Source: CAYYMD01 sp964480425 | GTDB taxonomy: Bacteria; Planctomycetota; Phycisphaerae; SM23-33 | DNA length: 11,224 nucleotides | Direction of reading: 5' to 3' | NCBI GenBank assembly: GCA_964480425.1 | Contig: CAYZPY010000081.1 | Location: 1 to 11,224, forward strand | Shown here: piece by piece, positions 1-6,650 of the stretch | Layout of the letters: every line of letters starts with the position of its first letter | Numbering within the stretch: the first letter of the stretch is position 1 | Program-made: the position numbers and the translations under genes | The notes under the pieces: generated by a model | The model's input: only the letters and a program-made list of their open reading frames with translations | Databases searched by the model: none | Told to the model about the DNA's origin: nothing

Positions 1-357
1 GAGGCCGACGCCGCCGTTGGCGTGGGCGAAGTGGCCGATTTCCTCCGCACCCCGCCCGCGCGCCAGGGGAGCGAAGTTATCGAAAGTCTGCTTACCGAAC
101 ACACACAAGGCGCCGCCGAAGAGCCCCGGGTCGCCGGCGAGCAACCCCCCGCCCCGCGGGCGCCCCGAACCGCCTCGCGGGAGGTTATCGGCGAACTGGT
201 AAGCGGCGAACGGGATCGGAAACAGGATAAAACCCCGCCCCTGCCGTTGTCCGAATCTCCACCGGGCTCCAAACCAAAGCGCGACGTCATCGACGAACTC
301 CTCGGCAAGGAGAAAACCGACGCCGGGGATGATAACGAATCGCAGGAGTCGGAATAA
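1..357 (+). CDS. C-terminal tail of an upstream protein, possibly the ABC transporter ATPase (5' partial)
   Basis: The frame is open from the first base to the TAA at 355-357, leaving about 118 residues of a protein that starts outside the window. A GTG at 22 could be a start but has no convincing ribosome binding site, so I treat this as a C-terminus. The visible part is rich in Pro, Glu, Arg and Ala and looks disordered. A short hydrophobic motif of the form E/D-V-I-x-x-L-L/V recurs at 73-93, 181-201 and 283-303, and a weaker copy (EVADFL) lies near 28-45. No Walker or signature motif is present. The stop overlaps the start of an ABC-2 permease (TAATG), and in such operons the upstream gene is usually the ATPase; tails ending in a 'VADFL'-type segment fit that. 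The ATPase identity is inferred from position only. The repeated tail motif would be unusual for an ATPase. Confidence 0.6.
   Translation, partial: EADAAVGVGEVADFLRTPPARQGSEVIESLLTEHTQGAAEEPRVAGEQPPAPRAPRTASREVIGELVSGERDRKQDKTPPLPLSESPPGSKPKRDVIDELLGKEKTDAGDDNESQESE
344..348 (+). promoter_or_regulatory. Shine-Dalgarno for the ABC-2 permease
   Basis: AGGAG lies eight bases before the ATG at 357. It sits inside the end of the preceding gene, which fits translational coupling through the TAATG overlap and fixes the permease start. Confidence 0.7.
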
Positions 358-2006
358 TGCGCCGCTTAACGGCAATGGCCAAAGAAACCTTTATCCAGTG
401 CTTGCGAACGAAGGTGGCCGTAACGTTCGTGCTGCTCGTGGCGATTACACTCGGCGTGCTTCCCTTCGTGATGACCGGCGACGGAACGCTGGCGGGAACC
501 ATCCGCACGTTCCTGTCATATAGCACCTCGCTGACGGCGCTGCTGCTTTCGGTGGCTACAATCCTGCTGGCGGTGGGAACCGTTTCCGGCGACGTGCAGC
601 GAAAGCACGTGTTTCTGCTGGCCTCGAAACCGCTGGCCAGGTGGCAATATCTGCTGGGACGCTGGATCGGCATCGCCATCCTAAACGCCGTGCTGCTTGG
701 CGGCGCGTCGGTGGCCATCTACTCGGTGGCTGCGTATCTTAGAACCCGACAAGACATCGGAAGCAGCGATCGCCAGCAGGTAGAGGCCGAAATATTCACC
801 GCTCGCAAAAAGGTCGCCCCCGTCCCGCCGGACATCGACGCCATGGTCGAGCGGCGAATCGAAGAACTCCGCAAGGAAAACCTCTTCCAGGACGCACTTT
901 CGGCCTATGTCGCACGGGCCGACGGCGACCGGGAGAAAGCCCTCGCCAAAATGACCGAAGAAATCCGCCGGCAGATAACAAAGCAAATCCAGTCGGTCAG
1001 GCCCGGCGGCGCGATGAGATGGCGATTTGAAGGCGTCCACGCCAGGGGACAGCAAATAACGGGACAGGGCGAAATCGCCGCTATTTCACAGAGCAGGCGC
1101 GCGCTTCGCGTGAAAACCTCCCCGGACGTGCTCGGTCACCTGATAGTTCCCGGGCCCGTGCGGGTGAATAACATCGAGGGACGCGTGGACCGGATAAACA
1201 CCGAAGAGAATTATTTCGACGTGCATTTTGGAATGCCCCGGACGTCCGGGCAGCGCATCGAGAACATGCGCAAGGGACAAACCGTCCCGCTGGAAATAGA
1301 CCCCACCTTCCAGATATCCTACAAGCCCAATGTGGCGGGATACGTGCCTAACAACACAATCGAATGCATCTGGCGGGTGCTTAACCCCACCACCGGCGCG
1401 CAGCAACTGATATCCCGCAGCGATCCGCCGGAAGTCACCTCGACCATCACGCTGTCGGGGCGACTCGTAAACGACCGGGGAAAAACCGTCGCGCAGTTCT
1501 TCAATATGCTCCAGGAACCCGGCGGCGAGGGCAAAAGCATAACCATAGCACACGACGATATATTCGCACTGTATCGCGTCGGCGGCTTCGGGGGCAATTT
1601 CACCCGCGGCATGCTGCTTATATGGATACAACTTCTGTTCCTCTCGGCGCTGGGCGTCTTGGCAGGAAGCTTCCTCTCGGCACCGGTGGGGATACTGCTG
1701 TGCTTCGTGATTCTGCCGTTCGCACTGGGAAAGGGCTTCCTCACCGAGGCGGTGGACATCACCACGCCCTCGGACAAAATCGGTCCCGCCTTGTACGTGG
1801 GATACTACACACTCAAGGCGGTGGGCCTTTTCATCCCGAACTTCGCGGCGACCATGCCCGCCGACCCGCTGGTGGAGGGAATGTACATCCCGTGGCGCCG
1901 CATCCTGCTCGACGCCGGGGCGACCTCGGGGGCAAGAATACTGCTCACCCTTGCGGCGGGCTGCCTGATATTTCACAAACGCGAACTGGCGGTCCCCCAG
2001 ACGTAA
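357..2006 (+). CDS. ABC-2 type transporter permease with large extracytoplasmic domain
   Basis: A 549-residue membrane protein read as the permease of an ABC exporter. Helices are visible at about 20-38, 59-77 and 104-127, then after a long soluble stretch at about 418-440, 442-462 and 525-542. Between helices 2 and 3 lies a charged segment (SGDVQRKHVFLLASKPLARW) of the type that forms the cytoplasmic coupling region in ABC-2 permeases ('SKP-x-x-R-W-x-x-L-L-G-R'). With the N-terminus inside, the roughly 290-residue segment between helices 3 and 4 would face the periplasm. It begins with a charged helical part (about 135-210) and continues with beta-like sequence. The protein is much longer than a minimal six-helix ABC-2 permease because of this insertion. 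It is coupled to the preceding gene by TAATG and followed 45 bp later by a membrane-anchored TPR-like gene, probably one operon. Substrate unknown. Confidence 0.85.
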   Translation: MRRLTAMAKETFIQCLRTKVAVTFVLLVAITLGVLPFVMTGDGTLAGTIRTFLSYSTSLTALLLSVATILLAVGTVSGDVQRKHVFLLASKPLARWQYLLGRWIGIAILNAVLLGGASVAIYSVAAYLRTRQDIGSSDRQQVEAEIFTARKKVAPVPPDIDAMVERRIEELRKENLFQDALSAYVARADGDREKALAKMTEEIRRQITKQIQSVRPGGAMRWRFEGVHARGQQITGQGEIAAISQSRRALRVKTSPDVLGHLIVPGPVRVNNIEGRVDRINTEENYFDVHFGMPRTSGQRIENMRKGQTVPLEIDPTFQISYKPNVAGYVPNNTIECIWRVLNPTTGAQQLISRSDPPEVTSTITLSGRLVNDRGKTVAQFFNMLQEPGGEGKSITIAHDDIFALYRVGGFGGNFTRGMLLIWIQLLFLSALGVLAGSFLSAPVGILLCFVILPFALGKGFLTEAVDITTPSDKIGPALYVGYYTLKAVGLFIPNFAATMPADPLVEGMYIPWRRILLDAGATSGARILLTLAAGCLIFHKRELAVPQT

Positions 2007-2038
2007 CAGCATGAATAATCATGAAAAAATATCTTCGC

Positions 2039-2043
2039 AGGAG
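2039..2043 (+). promoter_or_regulatory. Shine-Dalgarno for the TPR-like membrane protein
   Basis: AGGAG lies eight bases before the ATG at 2052 and supports that start over the internal Met at residue 6. No separate promoter is evident in the 45-bp gap after the permease. Confidence 0.65.
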
Positions 2044-2051
2044 CACCCGCG

Positions 2052-3953
2052 ATGAGTCGCGGCTTGATGATAAAACTGATTTCCTTTGCACTTGCGGCTT
2101 CGCTGCTGGTCGCTATGGGCCTGCTGCTGCACAAACCGCTGGATGAACAAAGTCGCTCACAGGCGCTGTCCGGTCTGGGAAAGACCCTCTCGCAAAAGGA
2201 CCCCGCCGTGGCGCTTATGCGCGTAGCGCCGGGCGGGCTGAGGGCGCCGATGCTGAGCTTCCTGTGGATTCGCTCGCAAAATCTTCACCAGGCCGGAAGG
2301 CACTTCGACGCTATGCAACTGGCAAGGATGATATGTAAACTCCAGCCGAGGTTCCCCGGCGTGTGGTCGTTCCAGGCATGGCAGATGGCGTGGAACATAT
2401 CGGCGACCACCCACACACCCCGCGAGCGCTGGTTGTGGGTTTCCAACGGCCTGCAACTGCTCAGGGACGAGGGAATACCGCTGAATCCCAGGGCACTGAC
2501 GCTTTACAAGGAACTGGGGTGGATCTTCTATTTCAAAATCGGCGGGTACATGGACGAGATGCACATGGTCTACAAGCAGCGGTGGATATCGCAGATGCAT
2601 TGGCTGCTCGGGGCCGCCCCGTACACCACCACCGAACAAGCCATCGAGGCATTCGAGCCGATAACCAGGGCGCCGCTGAACAGGGACCCCGCCCTCCAAG
2701 GCAAAACCGACATACAGCAGGACCGGTTGACCGTGCTGCGCAGCGATCCGAAAGTGGCCCAGTATCTCGATCGCCTGGGCGAATTCGACGTCGGGGCGGA
2801 CCGCAGTTTCCTGGACGCCTACAATCGCTTCAGCAACGACCCGGCCGTCAGCGTCACCCGTACTCGTCCGCCCGAACCGGACACTCCCCGCGACCGCGCC
2901 GTGTCCGACCTGATCAACGGCGAGCAATACCAGTACGCCCGCGGAAAAGTCCTGGCCTTTATCCGCGCTCAGATGCTGTGGAACGTTTACAAAATGGACC
3001 CACAGTGGATGCTGGGGCTGATGAAAAAATACGACGTCCCGCTGGACTGGCGCCTGCCCTGGTCGCACGGGCTGTACTGGATAACCTACGGAATACACGT
3101 CTGCGAGAGTCTGGAGATGTCGGACATCAACGCAAAAAACACCGATCGCATCGCGTTGTTCTGCCTGACAAACCTGACGTTCAGCGGACGGGTTATGTAT
3201 TTCGAACATCACGAAGACCCCGACAAATCTTTTCTGCAATTCATGTCCGACTGGCGTTACGTCGAACCCACGCACCGCCAGTTCATCGAGTACATAAAGG
3301 CGCTGACCGGCGAGGCGCCGGGGCGGGGGCGGGACAATCCGCTGCGGACCGGGCATAAAAACTACCTCATCGGCGCAATCGAAATGCTCTACGCACTCCA
3401 GAAATACGAAGAGTCGCAAAAATATTTCCAGTGGGTCAAGGAACACTACGACCCCAAAGACAGCGACTGGGACCTTCCGCTGGAGGATTTTGTGCTGGCC
3501 AGGTTCCGTCGCGGCGCCGCGACGACACAGGAACAGGCACGCGCATATATATACGCCTCGCTGACGACCGCGATGGTCAAACTTGCCTCAAACGACATGG
3601 ACGAGCACCGCGCGGCGGTGGGCTTCGCTCGAAAAGTCTACATTGACTTTCGCGAAAATTCCGCCCGGCGGTACAGGATGCCGCCTTTTGAGAGGATTAG
3701 AAGTTTCATCGCGGCCCACATCCTCGTCCGCCCGCGACTGCTGGGATACCGTGTTCCGCTGATCGACAGGGTACGGCTTTACAAGGCCCTGGACGACAAC
3801 GTCAAACTCCAGATCTACGACGTGGTCGCCCCCTTCCTGAAAAGGGAATGCCGGGAACAGGGTCTGGATTTCGACTCGGCCTTCCCCGCACCGTCAGGAA
3901 TCGAGCGATACCGCCGGCGATGGCGCGAAGAATTCGGCGCGATGGACTACTGA
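2052..3953 (+). CDS. Membrane-anchored TPR-like protein of unknown function
   Basis: A 633-residue protein. A single hydrophobic segment at about residues 8-26, after a short basic start, looks like an uncleaved signal anchor with the rest outside the cytoplasm. Residues 52-170 read as paired amphipathic helices typical of TPR or TPR-like folds (ALMRVAPGGLRAPMLSFLWI, then a helix pair around 75-118 and 'WLWVSNGLQLL'). Another helical pair rich in Tyr, Trp and Gln lies around 455-480 (ALQKYEESQKYFQWVKE). Sequence in between is rich in Trp, Tyr and Phe. No catalytic motif is recognised. It follows the ABC-2 permease by 45 bp on the same strand with its own ribosome binding site. An accessory role in that exporter is plausible, but is inference from position only. 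I do not recognise a named family. Confidence 0.75.
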   Translation: MSRGLMIKLISFALAASLLVAMGLLLHKPLDEQSRSQALSGLGKTLSQKDPAVALMRVAPGGLRAPMLSFLWIRSQNLHQAGRHFDAMQLARMICKLQPRFPGVWSFQAWQMAWNISATTHTPRERWLWVSNGLQLLRDEGIPLNPRALTLYKELGWIFYFKIGGYMDEMHMVYKQRWISQMHWLLGAAPYTTTEQAIEAFEPITRAPLNRDPALQGKTDIQQDRLTVLRSDPKVAQYLDRLGEFDVGADRSFLDAYNRFSNDPAVSVTRTRPPEPDTPRDRAVSDLINGEQYQYARGKVLAFIRAQMLWNVYKMDPQWMLGLMKKYDVPLDWRLPWSHGLYWITYGIHVCESLEMSDINAKNTDRIALFCLTNLTFSGRVMYFEHHEDPDKSFLQFMSDWRYVEPTHRQFIEYIKALTGEAPGRGRDNPLRTGHKNYLIGAIEMLYALQKYEESQKYFQWVKEHYDPKDSDWDLPLEDFVLARFRRGAATTQEQARAYIYASLTTAMVKLASNDMDEHRAAVGFARKVYIDFRENSARRYRMPPFERIRSFIAAHILVRPRLLGYRVPLIDRVRLYKALDDNVKLQIYDVVAPFLKRECREQGLDFDSAFPAPSGIERYRRRWREEFGAMDY

Positions 3954-4059
3954 GACCGGTAAAACCAATGTCGCCGGACGGACTACGTCAGCAAAACATT
4001 TAATTTCATCTCGCATCGAGGGTAACATTTAAAAATAAAACAGTACGTTGGGATTTCCC
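3954..4059 (+). promoter_or_regulatory. AT-rich spacer with likely promoter for the MFS gene
   Basis: The second half of this spacer is clearly more AT-rich than the flanking genes. It contains two direct copies of AACATTTAA (3995-4003 and 4024-4032) and a small inverted repeat (CTCG/CGAG, 4010-4020) between them. A loose pair TTTAAT (3999-4004) and TAACAT (4023-4028), 18 bp apart, could be -35/-10 elements but matches consensus poorly. I see no convincing rho-independent terminator for the gene upstream. Confidence 0.3.
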
Positions 4060-5406
4060 GTGCAAAACGAAAACAGCAAACAACAGGCGGATGCGAAGTC
4101 CAAGGCGGCCTCGCCGCCCGGGGCGCTGGGTGGAAACGTCCTGGCCCTGGGACTGGTGAGTCTGTTCACCGACTTCTCCAGCGAGATGATTTACCCCCTG
4201 CTGCCGATGTTCGTCGCCGGACTGGTGCGCGCCGCAAATCCCCACGCGGGCGCCGAGGAAGTTCTGGCCGTGGCGGCGGTCTACGTCGGCATAATGGGCG
4301 GGCTGGCGGAGACCACCTCGAGTCTGCTGAAAATCTTCTCCGGGCGCATAAGCGACTCACTGGGCAAGCGAAAGGCGCTGCTGGCGGCGGGTTACGGAAT
4401 TTCCACACTCGCACGACCGGCGATGGCGCTGGCGGGATCCGCATGGCAGGTGGTGGGCCTGCGGGTCGCCGACAGGGTTGGTAAGGGCATCCGCACCTCG
4501 CCGCGAGACGCGCTGATTTCCGACACAATCCACCCGAACGTGCGCGGGCTGGCGTTCAGCTTCCACAGGGTGATGGACCACACCGGCGCGATTCTCGGCC
4601 CGCTGGTCGGCATCGTCGTGCTGGACGCCTTCTTAGGACAGGCGATTTGGAAAGGCACTGCCGGTATCGCCGGCGAGGCGGAAATGTCCGCACTGCGGTG
4701 GCTGTTCGCCATCGCGCTTATTCCCGGCGTCGCGGCGATGTCAACCATATTCACAAAGGTCCGCGAAATCGCACCGCGCCCCGCCGAACGACGGGAGGGG
4801 AAATTCAGTCTTACGGGCTGGCGGCACCTGCCCGAACGATTCTGGGCATACGCGGGCATCGTGGCGCTGTTTTCGCTGGGCAACAGTTCCGACCTTTTCC
4901 TGCTGCTCTACGGGCAGAAACTGTTCGGATACGGGCTGGGCGCTGTCATCGGTCTGTGGGTGCTGCTGCACGTCAGTAAAATCATATTCAGCTTCCCCGG
5001 CGGGATCATCTCGGACAAGTTCGGCCGGCGCCCCGTAATCGTCGCCGGATGGACCATTTACGCGCTGGTGTACGTGGCGATGGCGTCCCTCGGCGGGGAG
5101 TGGTTCGGCATATCCTGGCCGGAGTGGACGTTCTGGGTGCTCATCGCCGCATACGGATCCTACTACGGAATGACAGAGGGCGTGGAAAAGGCGTTGGTGG
5201 CCGATTTCATCCCCAACCAGAACCGCGGAGCCGCATACGGCATCTATCATGGTGCCGAAGGAATCGCCAAACTTCCGGCCAGTCTCATGTTCGGGGTGTT
5301 CTGGCTGGTGATAGGACCGCAGACGGCGTTCGGCATCGGCGCCGCACTGGCCGGCACCGCCGTTGTCGCCATGGCAGTGCTGCTGTCGACCCCCCGCCGA
5401 CGGTAG
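4060..5406 (+). CDS. Major Facilitator Superfamily transporter
   Basis: A 448-residue inner-membrane secondary transporter of the usual 12-helix length. Two copies of the MFS motif-A loop are visible: G-R-I-S-D-S-L-G-K-R-K at about 95-105 after helix 2, and G-G-I-I-S-D-K-F-G-R-R-P in the second half (DNA near 4999-5034). Residues 138-155 (DRVGKGIRTSPRDALISD) are a conserved loop of a drug/solute:H+ antiporter-like MFS subgroup, and the first helix contains the matching 'SLFTDFSSEMIYPLLP' segment. Substrate cannot be told. Start: no ATG is available. TTG at 4048 and GTG at 4060 are both in frame; I choose GTG because GGGA at 4050-4053 sits six bases before it. The region ahead of helix 1 is a polar tail rich in Gln, Lys and Ala. 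The stop abuts the stop of the convergent fdhD. Confidence 0.88.
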   Translation: MQNENSKQQADAKSKAASPPGALGGNVLALGLVSLFTDFSSEMIYPLLPMFVAGLVRAANPHAGAEEVLAVAAVYVGIMGGLAETTSSLLKIFSGRISDSLGKRKALLAAGYGISTLARPAMALAGSAWQVVGLRVADRVGKGIRTSPRDALISDTIHPNVRGLAFSFHRVMDHTGAILGPLVGIVVLDAFLGQAIWKGTAGIAGEAEMSALRWLFAIALIPGVAAMSTIFTKVREIAPRPAERREGKFSLTGWRHLPERFWAYAGIVALFSLGNSSDLFLLLYGQKLFGYGLGAVIGLWVLLHVSKIIFSFPGGIISDKFGRRPVIVAGWTIYALVYVAMASLGGEWFGISWPEWTFWVLIAAYGSYYGMTEGVEKALVADFIPNQNRGAAYGIYHGAEGIAKLPASLMFGVFWLVIGPQTAFGIGAALAGTAVVAMAVLLSTPRRR

Positions 5407-6204
5407 TTACCCACTTTTTGGGCTGTCAGTCACACGCTGGAAGCCGGTATAGACGTTGAATCGCCCCGTGCGCGCAAAGCCCACCAGCGTCACGCCGAAC
5501 CGACGCGCCAACTCGAGCGACAGCGTGGTCGCCGCGCCCCTCCCGGCTACCAGCGCAACGCCGCAGGCCACCGCCTTGGAGACCATCTCGGTAGAGACGC
5601 GGCCGGTGGTGAGAATCAGTTTGTCCGACGTGTCGACATCCTCCAGCAGCGCCCGGCCGAGAACCTTGTCCATGGCGTTGTGCCGACCGACGTCCTCGGA
5701 CAGTATCATGACGCGTTCGGCGTCGGCCAGTGCGCATGCATGCACGCCGCCGGTGCGCTTCCACAGATCCATCCCCTCGGCGAACTGGCGGGTCAGTTCA
5801 AGCAGCGACTCGGCGCCCACCACCGCACCCTGCCCAACCTGCCGGAAAATCTCCCCGCTCAGCGTCGCCGCCGTGCCTCCCCCGCCGCAACCGGTCCCCC
5901 ACGTCCATCGGCTGGTGATGTTCTCCAGTACTTTCGGCGCGAAACGCCCGCTGACGCGGACGGTCCGGCCTTGCTCATCGACTCGGATGGATTCGATGTC
6001 GTCCCTGCTGCGCAGCGCACCCTCGCCGCGAAGAAAGCCCGCCGCCAACTCGCGGAGTTCCCTGGGAAGGCACAGCATCGCCATGCTAAGATCGCCATCG
6101 TTGACCACAAGTTCCACCCGCGCCTCGCGGATGACCTCGTCGTTGTCCGAGGCGAACCCGCCGCGGCGAAAACGGCGAACGGCGCATTGTTCGAATGGGT
6201 CCAT
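5407..6204 (-). CDS. fdhD: Formate dehydrogenase accessory sulfurtransferase FdhD
   Basis: A 265-residue cytoplasmic protein. FdhD takes sulfur from the cysteine desulfurase IscS and passes it to the molybdenum or tungsten bis-MGD cofactor of formate dehydrogenase, which needs the sulfido ligand for activity. Family hallmarks visible: TGGVHACAL (151-159), EDVGRHNAMDKVLG (170-183), TTGRVSTEMVSKAV (199-212) and GFARTGRFNVYTG (242-254). The cysteine loop reads GTGCGGGGTAA (103-113). It has one Cys (106) where E. coli FdhD has a CxxC pair (Cys121/Cys124); the second position is Gly. Start: the frame is open back to an ATG at 6339, but that extension runs through another gene in a different frame and is low-complexity. 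ATG at 6204 fits the family length and lies 17 bases after the stop of the upstream small gene, with which it likely forms an operon. No formate dehydrogenase subunit is in the window. Confidence 0.93.
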   Translation of the reverse strand: MDPFEQCAVRRFRRGGFASDNDEVIREARVELVVNDGDLSMAMLCLPRELRELAAGFLRGEGALRSRDDIESIRVDEQGRTVRVSGRFAPKVLENITSRWTWGTGCGGGGTAATLSGEIFRQVGQGAVVGAESLLELTRQFAEGMDLWKRTGGVHACALADAERVMILSEDVGRHNAMDKVLGRALLEDVDTSDKLILTTGRVSTEMVSKAVACGVALVAGRGAATTLSLELARRFGVTLVGFARTGRFNVYTGFQRVTDSPKSG

Positions 6205-6221
6205 TCGATTCCCGTAACGAT

Positions 6222-6407
6222 CTATTTGAAGCAGCCAAGCTGGCAGGCGCGTATTTTTATCTTCATCTCGTTGCAGACCCTGCCGACCTCGGCCGGGCTC
6301 ACCTCCAGCCGCCGCGCCAGCGCCAGCAACCACCTGCACGCCGCTCCGCCATCGTGCGCCAATTCTTCCACCGCCGCGCGAATCTTATCGTCATCAACCT
6401 CGGCCAT
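6222..6407 (-). CDS. Small Cys-containing helical protein with CQLGCF C-terminus, upstream of fdhD
   Basis: A 61-residue protein. The first half is acidic and helical; residues about 24-46 read as a short helix-turn-helix-like segment (LLALARRLEVSPAEVGRVCN). The end is K-I-K-I-R-A-C-Q-L-G-C-F-K. Four cysteines are present (24, 45, 54 and 58), the last two as C-x3-C. From memory, small proteins with 'GVSP-x-x-VG-x-x-x-x-x-x-IKI-x-x-CQLG-x-F' occur in anaerobic bacteria, sometimes near molybdenum or formate dehydrogenase genes; I cannot verify this here. Evidence that it is real: a good ribosome binding site (AAGGA on the minus strand, rc of 6415-6419, seven bases from the ATG), a promoter 42 bases further upstream, and close linkage to fdhD (17 bp). 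A regulatory or metal/redox-sensing role is a guess. Confidence 0.75.
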   Translation of the reverse strand: MAEVDDDKIRAAVEELAHDGGAACRWLLALARRLEVSPAEVGRVCNEMKIKIRACQLGCFK

Positions 6408-6448
6408 GTGTGTATCCTTCCATTTCCAAACGAACCGGGACGTGAATC

Positions 6449-6477
6449 ATCATAACAGGACGGATGCCCTGCGGCAA
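6449..6477 (-). promoter_or_regulatory. Sigma70-type promoter for the small gene and fdhD
   Basis: On the minus strand, TTGCCG (rc of 6472-6477) and TATGAT (rc of 6449-6454) are separated by exactly 17 bp. Transcription would start near 6442 and leave a leader of about 35 bases before the ATG at 6407. This is the best promoter match in the window. Confidence 0.55.
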
Positions 6478-6483
6478 TTCAGT

Positions 6484-6498
6484 CCGCCGAACCGGCGG
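6484..6498. repeat. Perfect inverted repeat CCGCCG / CGGCGG
   Basis: Two 6-base arms around a 3-base centre (AAC). It lies just upstream of the -35 element of the minus-strand promoter, one base from a second, larger palindrome. This is a typical place for an activator or repressor site. Confidence 0.4.
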
Positions 6499-6499
6499 C

Positions 6500-6520
6500 A
6501 ATACCGCAAAATGCGGTATT
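6500..6520. promoter_or_regulatory. 9-bp inverted repeat AATACCGCA / TGCGGTATT, candidate operator
   Basis: Perfect 9-base arms flank a 3-base AAA centre. The repeat lies between the divergent promoters, with its centre (6510) about 54 bases before a predicted plus-strand start near 6564. On the plus strand it is followed by TTGGCTTTT, so it also resembles a weak terminator; no plus-strand gene lies immediately upstream to need one. I favour a dyad site for a dimeric regulator. No known consensus is recognised. Confidence 0.45.
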
Positions 6521-6551
6521 TTGGCTTTTCCGCACGCAGCGCCGGTGTTAA

Positions 6552-6557
6552 TATAAT
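6552..6557 (+). promoter_or_regulatory. TATAAT -10 box for the TPR-PDZ operon
   Basis: A perfect TATAAT, but the -35 position (about 6528-6534) has no good match. Transcription from here would start near 6564 and give an approximately 87-base leader before the ATG at 6651. A weak -35 would fit dependence on an activator at the palindromes upstream. Confidence 0.4.
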
Positions 6558-6638
6558 TTCAGGCAAATCTCTCCGGTGGTAGTCTTTCGGCGCCGGATGT
6601 GCGATTTCAGTTCCGGAATTCGTTACCGGACAAAGGTT

Positions 6639-6644
6639 GAGGAA
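6639..6644 (+). promoter_or_regulatory. Shine-Dalgarno for the TPR-PDZ gene
   Basis: GAGGAA lies six bases before the ATG at 6651. It selects this start over in-frame GTG 6576 and ATG 6597, whose extra residues would precede the signal peptide. Confidence 0.65.
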
Positions 6645-6650
6645 CAATGC

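Noticed and set aside
2011..2055. A 14-residue leader ORF ending in an ATGA overlap with the TPR-like gene
   Set aside because: No ribosome binding site precedes the ATG at 2011, and the peptide shows no attenuation-type feature; the overlap is probably chance.
4392..5250. Long minus-strand open frames within the MFS gene
   Set aside because: They are antisense frames in GC-rich coding DNA, with His/Arg/Pro-rich products and no recognisable domain; the plus frame has clear MFS motifs.
6205..6339. A 45-residue N-terminal extension of FdhD from an ATG at 6339
   Set aside because: It overlaps most of the better supported small gene in another frame, is Gly/Ala/Arg-rich low complexity, and makes the protein longer than usual for the family.
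5456..6582. Plus-strand open frames over fdhD and the small gene
   Set aside because: The products are Ser/Pro/Arg-rich with no domain, and the minus strand carries unmistakable FdhD motifs.
6576..6650. Upstream in-frame starts (GTG 6576, ATG 6597) for the TPR protein
   Set aside because: They would put a polar stretch before the signal peptide and lack a ribosome binding site, whereas ATG 6651 has GAGGAA six bases away.
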